DNA of 64,000 nt from positions 1,240,001 through 1,304,000 of the forward strand of contig AP018536.1 in the NCBI GenBank assembly GCA_003584705.1. The letters are read 5' to 3'. The stretch's first letter is position 1, and each line of letters starts with the position of its first letter. Source of the DNA: Lachnospiraceae bacterium GAM79 (lineage in GTDB: Bacteria > Bacillota > Clostridia > Lachnospirales > Lachnospiraceae). A program made the position numbers and the translations under genes. The notes below the pieces were generated by a model. It did no database searches. It was not told the origin of the DNA and saw only the letters and a list, made by a program, of their open reading frames with translations. Below are positions 18,786 to 25,474 of this stretch, in pieces.

Positions 18786-19922
18786 ATGACATGGAGACAA
18801 AGAGTTAAATTTATGGATAAATTTATCAAAGGTATGGATGTATCGAGTCTGCCGGAGGAGACAGCTCTCGGTGCAAGGTTTTATGACGAAGGCAAAGAGG
18901 GGGACGCACTGGAGATCCTGAAAAAATACGGTGCCAACTCTCTGCGCATCCGTCTCTGGAATGATCCTTACAGTGAGGACGGCAAGCCTTACGGAGCCGG
19001 TACCAGTGACTTTACAAAACTGGTGGCACTGGCTTCCGCAGGCAAAAAGCTGGGTTACAGCTATCTGCTGGATCTGCATTACAGTGATTTCTGGGCAGAT
19101 CCCGGCAAACAGTTCCCACCCAAGGAGTGGGCATACGCAGATGCGGATGCACTGGAGAAGCATGTGTATGACTACACAAAGGATGTGCTTTTGAAATTAA
19201 AGCGTCTCGATCTGCTTCCGGAGATGGTACAGGTGGGGAATGAGATCACCAATGGTCTGATGTGGCCCCACGGAAAATGGGACAACGTTGACAATATTGC
19301 AAGATTCATCAGTGCTGGCATCCGTGCGGTGAGAGAAGTATCACCGGACAGCAGAGTGATGCTTCATCTGGACTGCGGCGGCAACAATGCCCGCTGCAGA
19401 GAATGGTTTGATGCCTATGTACAGAGAGGAGAGGACTTCGATGTCATCGGACTGTCCTATTATCCCTTCTGGCACGGAACCATTGATGACCTGACCAATA
19501 ATATGAACGATCTCTCTCAGAGATATCAGAAGGATGTCATTGTGGCAGAGGTATCCATGGGCTTCACCATGGAGGACTATGCAGACAGGGAAAAGCTGTC
19601 ACCGGAACAGCGCAAGGGCATAGCGACCAAGCCCCACCTTGCAGAGGCGGTGGAGTATCCTATGACACCGGAAGGACAGGCTGCATTTATGCAGAAGGTC
19701 ATGGAACGCATTGCGCAGGTTCCGGATGGCAGAGGAAAAGGTTTCTACTACTGGGAGCCGGCATGGATCCCAATGCCCGGTTGTGGCTGGGCCAACGAGG
19801 AATCCCTGAACTATATTCAGGATCCCGGTCCGGGCGGAAACGAGTGGGCCAATCAGGCACTGTTCGATTATGATGGAAATGCACTGCCCGCGTTGAAAGT
19901 GATCAGAGACTTTCAGAAGTAA
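18786..19922 (+). CDS. GH53 arabinogalactan endo-beta-1,4-galactanase, no signal peptide
   Basis: A 378-aa clan GH-A hydrolase cutting beta-1,4-galactan. GH53 hallmarks are GMDVSSLPEE (16-25), LRIRLWNDPY (53-62), acid/base Glu153 in QVGNEITNG, and nucleophile Glu255 in VIVAEVSMGF. No signal peptide or anchor is present, so it should act in the cytoplasm on imported oligosaccharides, unlike most secreted GH53 enzymes. ATG 18786 has AGGA 7 bases upstream; ATG 18813 (nearer the conserved domain) is an alternative. It follows the transporter genes in the same direction. Confidence 0.9.
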   Translation: MTWRQRVKFMDKFIKGMDVSSLPEETALGARFYDEGKEGDALEILKKYGANSLRIRLWNDPYSEDGKPYGAGTSDFTKLVALASAGKKLGYSYLLDLHYSDFWADPGKQFPPKEWAYADADALEKHVYDYTKDVLLKLKRLDLLPEMVQVGNEITNGLMWPHGKWDNVDNIARFISAGIRAVREVSPDSRVMLHLDCGGNNARCREWFDAYVQRGEDFDVIGLSYYPFWHGTIDDLTNNMNDLSQRYQKDVIVAEVSMGFTMEDYADREKLSPEQRKGIATKPHLAEAVEYPMTPEGQAAFMQKVMERIAQVPDGRGKGFYYWEPAWIPMPGCGWANEESLNYIQDPGPGGNEWANQALFDYDGNALPALKVIRDFQK

Positions 19923-20163
19923 TGTGATATTCGTTCCCGCAATGCGGGGAGGATGATATAATGAGTGCAAGTGAGCCAATATGCTTGCATAATTGGCGAA
20001 CGGCGAATTTGATCATGATCGTTGCGAAGCAACGGTAAGCACCGTAGGTGCGAATCATGATATAATGAAGCAAAATCACTTGCTTGCAAGTGTGATTTTG
20101 CGAAATGCATTGAGTGAGCTATGCTCACGATATAAGATGCCAAATGGCGAGATGGAGGAAAAG
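19923..20163. repeat. tandem array of hairpins linked by GATATAA modules
   Basis: The 241 bases between GH53 and the next gene are almost entirely small hairpins: CCCGCAATGCGGG, CGTTGCGAAGCAACG, GCACCGTAGGTGC, a 13-bp stem around 20070-20102 (GCAAAATCACTTG / CAAGTGTGATTTTGC), and GTGAGCTATGCTCAC. Three near-identical linkers follow them (GATATAATGAG, GATATAATGAA, GATATAAGATG). An open frame runs through from 19993, but it has no ribosome site and low-complexity content, so it is treated as non-coding. Confidence 0.7.
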
Positions 20164-22002
20164 ATGGATAAGTTTATCGTGAATATCATTCACCGTCCGG
20201 AGATGGTTCCCGAGTATGCGGAAAAAGTAACCGGACACGGCAAAGAAGAGGATCTGGGCAGAAAAGCACTACTGACAGAATCTCTGGATATTTTCAAGTT
20301 TCAGCAGGAAACTGCGCATAAGAATGGTTTGAAGACTACCATTCAGATGACCTATGCTTCCCTGTTCAATGACGAAGCGGTAGCACTGGCTAAGGCAGAT
20401 CACGAGAAGTACGGTGATGAGATCGCACTGTCTCTGTTAGGTCTGCCCTGCACAGAGTTCCGTGAGAAGTACAAGACCAAGGATTTCTGTATCTGGATGT
20501 TCTCCATGGAAGACAAAAAGTCTATCGTGGATGATGTGTTCTGCAAGTTCCATGAGAAGTTCGGATTCTATCCCGAATCCACCGGATCTTACTACATGGA
20601 TGCAGATCTGACCAATTATATCAAAGCAACCTATCCTACCGTAAAATGTGCGGTAGCAACCTGTTGGGAGGAAGGCCCCAAGGCATATCATACCTGCAAC
20701 AACTCCTGGTATACCTTCATGGATGGCGGCCCCTGGGCACCTTGGATCCCTTCCAAGCAGAATACCCATGCACCTGCAGCCAACGAAGCTGAGGACAGCG
20801 GTGTAGTAGCAATCCCTCACCTGTCCAGAGACCTGCTGGCATGCTATGACGGCAATGGCTCCAACTTCGGAACCCATCCTCAGAACGTATTGCGTGGTAT
20901 GATCTATGACACCAAGACCTGGGAGTATCCTTATCTGTACAACCTGATCGATCAGTATCGTTCCCTGGAGAAGTACAACAACGGATACGCATACAACATG
21001 ATGTTCGTAGGACCCGGCTGGCTGAACAAAATGGGCCGTTGGGAGCAGCCTTACGAACTGTTGAAGAAGAGTTATGAAGACGGTATGAAGTATTACGGCG
21101 ACCTGAAGAAGGAAGGCAAGCTTACCGATATGACCATGGCGGAGTTCGCTGATTACTATCGTCAGAAGAAGACCTACACCGAGCCTGAGTGTGCTCTGTG
21201 GAGAGATATTTTGTACGGTTCCGACAAGCAGTTGTTCTGGTACTGTGATCCCTTCATGCGTGCCTGCGTAAATATGGATCAGGGCGGTGCTATCGTAGAC
21301 CTGCGCCCTTACGCTGCAAAGCTGGAGTGGCCGGTAGGTATCGGCACCAAGCATGTGACCGATGCTTCCTATCCTTTCCTGATCCAGGAGAAGTACCGTG
21401 CAGGTTACTTCACACATTATGCAGGAGAAGGTACCGTTAGAAGTGCCAAGTTAAAACACAACGGTGAAGAAGTGGATCTGTGCCTGTGCCGTACCAAGGC
21501 TCATTTCTCTCAGGAAGGCAGCACCAGAATCCTGACATTGGATCCCGTAGATATCGAGTTCTATGATCTGACCGTAAAATTACAGACCATCGTTTCCTTC
21601 GAGGAAGGCAGCTCAGCAATCAAGATCGAGCGTAAGATCCTGGAGATGAGCGATCCGAACGCAGAAGTAGAACTGAACGAGTACATCGTAGCATGCTATG
21701 GTACCACTGAGTACTCTGAGGACATGCTGGGTATCACCCTGAGCACCAAAAAGGGTGACGAGGTAGAGACTCTGGATTACGAGTACAAGTGCCGTGAGAT
21801 GGAGAAGGCAGAGGCTGACGAAGTAAGAGCTGTCATTCCTCAGATCGAGACCGCAGTATCCATGAGCACCAATGCAGAAGGCGCTGTCGGATATGTGAAG
21901 GAAGGATATGCATTCTCCCCGATGTTTACACTGGGTTACAATTCCAAAATCAAGGATAAGGAGGTCGTTGCAACATGGCTCAAGCTGGAAAAGGCAAATT
22001 AA
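20164..22002 (+). CDS. large unrecognised protein in the galactan locus
   Basis: A 612-aa cytosolic protein (no signal peptide or membrane span) that I do not recognise. The first ~370 residues look like an alpha/beta barrel enzyme: repeated strand-helix pattern, KTTIQMTYASL, KFGFYPESTGSYYMDADL, and Trp/Tyr-rich loops such as WYTFMDGGPWAPWIP. The last ~200 residues look beta-rich. The aromatic loops and its place between GH53 and the operon end suggest a carbohydrate-active role (hydrolase or deacetylase-like); this is inference. ATG 20164 is chosen because GGAGG lies 5 bases upstream, and the frame is open back to 19993. Confidence 0.8.
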   Translation: MDKFIVNIIHRPEMVPEYAEKVTGHGKEEDLGRKALLTESLDIFKFQQETAHKNGLKTTIQMTYASLFNDEAVALAKADHEKYGDEIALSLLGLPCTEFREKYKTKDFCIWMFSMEDKKSIVDDVFCKFHEKFGFYPESTGSYYMDADLTNYIKATYPTVKCAVATCWEEGPKAYHTCNNSWYTFMDGGPWAPWIPSKQNTHAPAANEAEDSGVVAIPHLSRDLLACYDGNGSNFGTHPQNVLRGMIYDTKTWEYPYLYNLIDQYRSLEKYNNGYAYNMMFVGPGWLNKMGRWEQPYELLKKSYEDGMKYYGDLKKEGKLTDMTMAEFADYYRQKKTYTEPECALWRDILYGSDKQLFWYCDPFMRACVNMDQGGAIVDLRPYAAKLEWPVGIGTKHVTDASYPFLIQEKYRAGYFTHYAGEGTVRSAKLKHNGEEVDLCLCRTKAHFSQEGSTRILTLDPVDIEFYDLTVKLQTIVSFEEGSSAIKIERKILEMSDPNAEVELNEYIVACYGTTEYSEDMLGITLSTKKGDEVETLDYEYKCREMEKAEADEVRAVIPQIETAVSMSTNAEGAVGYVKEGYAFSPMFTLGYNSKIKDKEVVATWLKLEKAN

Positions 22003-22193
22003 ACTACAGATGTCCCTCTTGCTTCATGAGAGATATCGATATGGATATGTTCTACGATAAGGATAAGAAGGAATACTACTGCCTGCGTTGTCAGTACAGG
22101 GGATCCGAGGAAGATGTCCTCAAGAAAAATGAAATGGCAAGATTCCGTTATGGCGCTATGTATGAGCGTTACACCAAATTCGATTTTGATTGA
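21975..22193 (+). CDS. small zinc-ribbon protein
   Basis: A 72-aa protein with two CxxC pairs (Cys13/Cys16 in CPSC and Cys36/Cys39 in CLRC), a classical zinc ribbon. The start overlaps the end of the preceding gene by 28 bases in another frame, with GGAGG 10 bases upstream, so it is translationally coupled. The function is unknown; such proteins may bind nucleic acid or a partner protein. Confidence 0.75.
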   Translation: MAQAGKGKLNYRCPSCFMRDIDMDMFYDKDKKEYYCLRCQYRGSEEDVLKKNEMARFRYGAMYERYTKFDFD

Positions 22194-22226
22194 GAAAACG
22201 GATAAAGCGATTGCATAAGAGCATTG

Positions 22227-22256
22227 AAAAAAGGGGCTGTATTACAGCTCCTTTTT
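22227..22256 (+). terminator. terminator of the galactan locus
   Basis: Hairpin AAAAAGGGGCTGT-ATT-ACAGCTCCTTTTT, with A and T tracts on both sides. It lies between the zinc-ribbon gene and the convergent DUF2752 gene and can serve both strands. Confidence 0.85.
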
Positions 22257-22669
22257 CATATATTCATATATGAAAAGAAATGAAAAATACCTTTTGTAAA
22301 ATCAATCTGTACAATGGGAGAATGTGTTACATGCCTTATGATAAAGCAGAGCAAGAACAGAATTCCAATCGCAAAAGCCCCATGATCGATCCATTTGTCC
22401 GATAAGTGAAGAAGCCGGAATTTCCAAAGAGGAAAAATAATAAAAATTCCCAATACTACAGGCCAGAGAGGATGATAATAAAAGGCTGTTGTAAGATCAC
22501 CGCTTAATAGGCATAAAAATGCTCTGGTCATTCCACAGAAAGGGCATGGAATGCCAAAAAAGAATAGTAAAGGGCATTGATATCCTGAGAACCACAGGAA
22601 AAGCAGGAGTAGTGCAATAATAGAAATAAGAAATATAGTTTGTTTTATGTTTTTGTTCATGATCAGCAA
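22256..22669 (-). CDS. DUF2752 family membrane protein
   Basis: A 137-aa protein with three hydrophobic segments and the DUF2752 signature CPFCGMTRAFLCLL near residue 42, plus the upstream CPLLFFFGIPC. The family is uncharacterised, and its conserved cysteines suggest metal or redox chemistry at the membrane. It is convergent with the galactan operon and in line with the TM2 gene. ATG 22669 begins MLIMNKN, so a start four codons in (22660) is possible. Confidence 0.8.
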   Translation of the reverse strand: MLIMNKNIKQTIFLISIIALLLLFLWFSGYQCPLLFFFGIPCPFCGMTRAFLCLLSGDLTTAFYYHPLWPVVLGIFIIFPLWKFRLLHLSDKWIDHGAFAIGILFLLCFIIRHVTHSPIVQIDFTKGIFHFFSYMNI

Positions 22670-22680
22670 CCTATAAAAAG

Positions 22681-22717
22681 AAAAAAGCTTTTGTCGTCTC
22701 CGGCAAAAGCTTTTTTT
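22681..22717. terminator. terminator after the TM2 gene
   Basis: AAAAAAGCTTTTG / CAAAAGCTTTTTT arms form a strong symmetrical hairpin with T-runs on both strands. It would end the TM2 transcript (minus strand). Confidence 0.85.
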
Positions 22718-22726
22718 ATCCTGTGA

Positions 22727-22966
22727 TTATGCTGTATATTTACCGTCTACGAATACAACTTCTTCGGAACCGGCATAAGCAGCACCGTATGCCTTGGTAA
22801 GAGCAATGATCCAGTCGACCAGGCTCCATACTCCGCAGCCACCGGCAGTGAGAAGCTTCAAAATTCCGAGACCAACCTGACCTCTGACGAATCTATCAAC
22901 ACCCAACTCACCAAGTAAAAAGCAGAAAACCCAGGCAAATACATGCTTGTTAACACGCTTTTCCAT
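22727..22966 (-). CDS. TM2 domain protein
   Basis: A 79-aa protein with two membrane segments joined by a short turn. FLLGELGVDRFVRGQVGLGI and GGCGVWSLVDWII match the TM2 domain pattern (G-x-H/D-R-F-x-G ... G-x-W-x-x-x-D). AAAGGAGG lies upstream of ATG 22966. The biochemical role of TM2 proteins in bacteria is not established. Confidence 0.85.
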   Translation of the reverse strand: MEKRVNKHVFAWVFCFLLGELGVDRFVRGQVGLGILKLLTAGGCGVWSLVDWIIALTKAYGAAYAGSEEVVFVDGKYTA

Positions 22967-23071
22967 TAGAAAGCCCCTCCTTTGTATTAGATGATATCAT
23001 CATTATGATCCGTTAGTGAGAAAAAATCAATCAATAAACGAAAAAAACATAAAATTATGTGCTTTAAGGGT

Positions 23072-23359
23072 CTATAAATAGTTATTAGAGGAACGTTTTA
23101 AAATAAAGCGCACATTGTATCCGGATTCGTCACAGATCCCGCGGACGATCTCTTCCGCAGCATCCTTGACATTGTCGTTGATGCAGATGATACAGGCATC
23201 TTTTTTGCGGCTGAAGAAGGAAGCCTTCGGCCAGCGGATATAATAAGAAATCCGGTTTTTCAGCAATGCTCTCTCGATGAGCTGCTTGCAATCGGGATCG
23301 GATACTTCGCACAATTCAATCTCATTATTAACTTTCAGAGTGGTATATAGCGGCTGCAT
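23072..23359 (-). CDS. small conserved-looking hypothetical protein
   Basis: A 95-aa soluble protein with an alternating strand/helix pattern (YTTLKVNNEIELCEV, ISYYIRWPKASFFS, ACIICINDN, AAEEIVRGIC). It is comparable in size to DUF2007-type signal proteins but not confidently assignable. GGAGGTGACATC precedes the ATG. It is a single-gene unit divergent from the next gene. Confidence 0.65.
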   Translation of the reverse strand: MQPLYTTLKVNNEIELCEVSDPDCKQLIERALLKNRISYYIRWPKASFFSRKKDACIICINDNVKDAAEEIVRGICDESGYNVRFILKRSSNNYL

Positions 23360-23431
23360 GATGTCACCTCCAATAGTATTACAAGGCGATTATAGCACAG
23401 ATTCTTTGAAATGCGCAAGTAGCGCTTATAC

Positions 23432-23460
23432 TTGACGCGGTATCCGGAAGAAGGTACAAT
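23432..23460 (+). promoter_or_regulatory. promoter of the 92-aa coiled-coil gene
   Basis: TTGACG (23432-23437), a 17-base spacer and TACAAT (23455-23460), 94 bases before the start. Confidence 0.75.
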
Positions 23461-23553
23461 AATACACACGGAATATGGAAACCGAAACAGCCCGGACGGG
23501 AAGGACAGACAGATCCAAAGTACGGGCGGTAGGAAGAGAAAGGAGATCATACG

Positions 23554-23832
23554 ATGGATATTATAGAGAAGATCGGTGATACCATCACCGAAAAGGGAAA
23601 AGTAGCGGCAGACAAAGCAAAAGAACTGGCAGCCATTGCTAATCTGAAGAGCCAGATCTCTACCTGCGAGGAAGTCATGAAGAAGAACTATCTGGAGATC
23701 GGCAAGATCTATTTTGAACAGTACAGCGATATGCCGGAGCCTCCTTTTGAGAAGCAGTGCGAGACCATTAAGAACAGCCAGAGAGCCATTGCAGATTTAC
23801 AGGAAAAGATCGAACAGCTGAAAACAAAATAA
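23554..23832 (+). CDS. small coiled-coil protein
   Basis: A 92-aa protein with an amphipathic N-terminal helix (IIEKIGDTITEKGKVAADKA) and a C-terminal heptad-like helix (SQRAIADLQEKIEQLK), separated by a region with two Cys. No catalytic motif is seen. It resembles a class of short Lachnospiraceae proteins of unknown function. The RBS is AAAGGAG, and its own promoter and terminator make it monocistronic. Confidence 0.75.
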   Translation: MDIIEKIGDTITEKGKVAADKAKELAAIANLKSQISTCEEVMKKNYLEIGKIYFEQYSDMPEPPFEKQCETIKNSQRAIADLQEKIEQLKTK

Positions 23833-23848
23833 AACGAAATGACGAAAA

Positions 23849-23881
23849 TAAAAACAGGGTTGACAGCAATCCTGTTTTTAT
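23849..23881 (+). terminator. terminator of the coiled-coil gene
   Basis: AAAACAGG / CCTGTTTT stem with a 12-base loop and a T-rich end, 17 bases after the stop. Confidence 0.8.
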
Positions 23882-23892
23882 TTATAATGCAG

Positions 23893-23909
23893 ACATAACA
23901 ACGTTATGT
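23893..23909. promoter_or_regulatory. TetR-type operator 1
   Basis: ACATAAC-AAC-GTTATGT overlaps the -35 region of the tetR promoter (TTATGT 23904, 18-base spacer, extended -10 TGA-TAGAAT ending 23933). The same half-sites recur at 24711-24737. Confidence 0.7.
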
Positions 23910-24019
23910 GAACGAGTGAACATATGATAGAATAAACTCTTCCATAGAAAACATACCTGACTGCTTGCAGGCAGGGGATGCTTTCTATGAGAGGAGTATT
24001 ATTCCCGAAGGAGATCGCA

Positions 24020-24658
24020 ATGCCCTTAAAACAGGAAACGCAAAATGAGAATAAAGAAACCAGGCAGCACCTTCTGGAATGTGCCAAAAGGGAGTTCCTG
24101 GAAAAAGGATATATGAAAGCTTCCCTGCGGAATATCTGTAAAGAGGCCGGAGTGACCACAGGGGCGCTGTATTTTTTCTTCAAGGATAAGGAAGATCTGT
24201 TGGCAGCACTGGTGGAAGAGCCGTTGCGGCAGCTGTATGCAATAATGGAAGAACATTATGCCACAGAGATGCACAACGAGGATCAGGTGGCACAGCTGGA
24301 TATTGCGGATGACGGGGATCTGGAAGCATCCAGACAGATCATCCGGCAGATGTATGCGAACCGGGAGGCCTTTCTGCTGCTCCTGACGAAATCTCAGGGG
24401 TCCCGATTTGAAAATTGTCTGGATGAGGTCGTGGATATCTCGGAGCAGCAGTACCGCAGATTATGCGATATGGTGACGAATGCCACCGGAAGACCGCGGG
24501 TCGATGATTACATGACACACTGGATGGCCCACATTATGGTAGATACTTTTGTACACCTGTTTCTGCATGAGACAGAAGAGAGAGTGGCATTGAAGCATGT
24601 GGATGCCTTGACGATGTATCTGGTGCGCGGATGGATGGGCATAATGACAGAAAGCTAA
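24020..24658 (+). CDS. TetR family transcriptional regulator
   Basis: A 212-aa repressor. The N-terminal HTH (about residues 14-60) contains LLECAKREFLEKGY and NICKEAGVTTGALYFFFKDK, the TetR_N pattern, and the C-terminal half is a helical ligand-binding domain. The start is ATG 24020 with AAGGAG 8 bases upstream. Palindromes sharing ACATAAC-N3-GTTATGT flank the gene, one over its promoter and one before the ABC exporter, pointing to joint control of itself and the exporter. Confidence 0.9.
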   Translation: MPLKQETQNENKETRQHLLECAKREFLEKGYMKASLRNICKEAGVTTGALYFFFKDKEDLLAALVEEPLRQLYAIMEEHYATEMHNEDQVAQLDIADDGDLEASRQIIRQMYANREAFLLLLTKSQGSRFENCLDEVVDISEQQYRRLCDMVTNATGRPRVDDYMTHWMAHIMVDTFVHLFLHETEERVALKHVDALTMYLVRGWMGIMTES

Positions 24659-24664
24659 AATACA

Positions 24665-24704
24665 ATGCACCCCAAGGAAGTTTGGACTTTGCAGGGGTGC
24701 TGTT
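24665..24704 (+). terminator. weak terminator after tetR
   Basis: GCACCCC / GGGGTGC arms separated by 21 bases and followed by TGTTT; it probably separates tetR from the exporter genes. Confidence 0.5.
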
Positions 24705-24710
24705 TCAGAG

Positions 24711-24737
24711 CATTAACATAACAGTGTTATGTTAATG
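24711..24737. promoter_or_regulatory. TetR-type operator 2, perfect 12-bp arms
   Basis: CATTAACATAAC-AGT-GTTATGTTAATG is a perfect palindrome 35 bases before the ABC ATPase start and contains the operator 1 half-sites. Confidence 0.78.
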
Positions 24738-24771
24738 AAAATCATTATCATTAGTGATGAGGAGGCAGGAT

Positions 24772-25473
24772 ATGTATCTGGAAGTGAAGGATCTGAAGAA
24801 GAGCTATGGAGAAGGCGGCGGTTATGTACAGGTATTAAAGGGAATCACCGCAGGAGTGGAACAAGGTGAAATGTGTGTCATCCAGGGCACCAGCGGTTCC
24901 GGCAAATCCACGCTGCTCAACTGCATCGGAGGACTGGATACCGTGGATTCCGGTTCCATCGTAGTGGATGGACAGGAGGTGGCGGGGCTTAACAGTAAAG
25001 CACTTTCCAATTACCGTCGGGAGAAGCTGGGTTTTATTTTCCAGTTTTATAATCTGGTGCCGAATCTGACGGTGAAGGAAAATATCCAGGTTTGCCAGTA
25101 TCTGACGAAGAATCCTTTGAATATGGAGGAACTGCTGCAGGTACTGGGACTGACGGAACATCAGAACAAGTTCCCGGCACAACTTTCCGGCGGACAACAG
25201 CAACGCTGTGCCATCGCCAGAGCCTTAATCAAGAATCCGAGCCTTCTGTTATGCGATGAGCCTACGGGTGCGCTGGATTCCAGGACTTCCCGGGACATCC
25301 TGATACTGCTGGAGGATATCAACAGACAGTATGGCACTACGATGCTTATTGTTACGCATAATAATTCCATTAAAAACATGGTACATCAGGTCATTATGAT
25401 CAAGGACGGACAGATCAGCAAGAACTATCGGAACGAGAAACGTGTTCCTGCGGCAGAACTGGAGGATTTGTAG
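24772..25473 (+). CDS. ABC exporter ATP-binding protein (LolD/MacB type)
   Basis: A 233-aa ATPase with Walker [11 protein letters not shown]-loop [17 protein letters not shown], signature [15 protein letters not shown] and Walker [13 protein letters not shown]. It belongs to the group that partners FtsX-like permeases. ATG 24772 follows GAGGAGG by 7 bases; two upstream in-frame ATG codons are less suitable. The permease gene starts 1 base after its stop. Confidence 0.93.
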   Translation: MYLEVKDLKKSYGEGGGYVQVLKGITAGVEQGEMCVIQGTSGSGKSTLLNCIGGLDTVDSGSIVVDGQEVAGLNSKALSNYRREKLGFIFQFYNLVPNLTVKENIQVCQYLTKNPLNMEELLQVLGLTEHQNKFPAQLSGGQQQRCAIARALIKNPSLLLCDEPTGALDSRTSRDILILLEDINRQYGTTMLIVTHNNSIKNMVHQVIMIKDGQISKNYRNEKRVPAAELEDL

Positions 25474-25474
25474 G

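Noticed and set aside
19993..20163. In-frame 57-codon upstream extension of the 612-aa protein
   Set aside because: It consists of hairpin repeats, has no ribosome site, and ATG 20164 has a properly placed GGAGG.
25442..25474. Upstream start for the FtsX permease within the ATPase gene
   Set aside because: ATG 25475 has GGAGG at suitable distance and begins at the usual N-terminal MQRILSKRVLRDI; the extension is the ATPase C-terminus in another frame.
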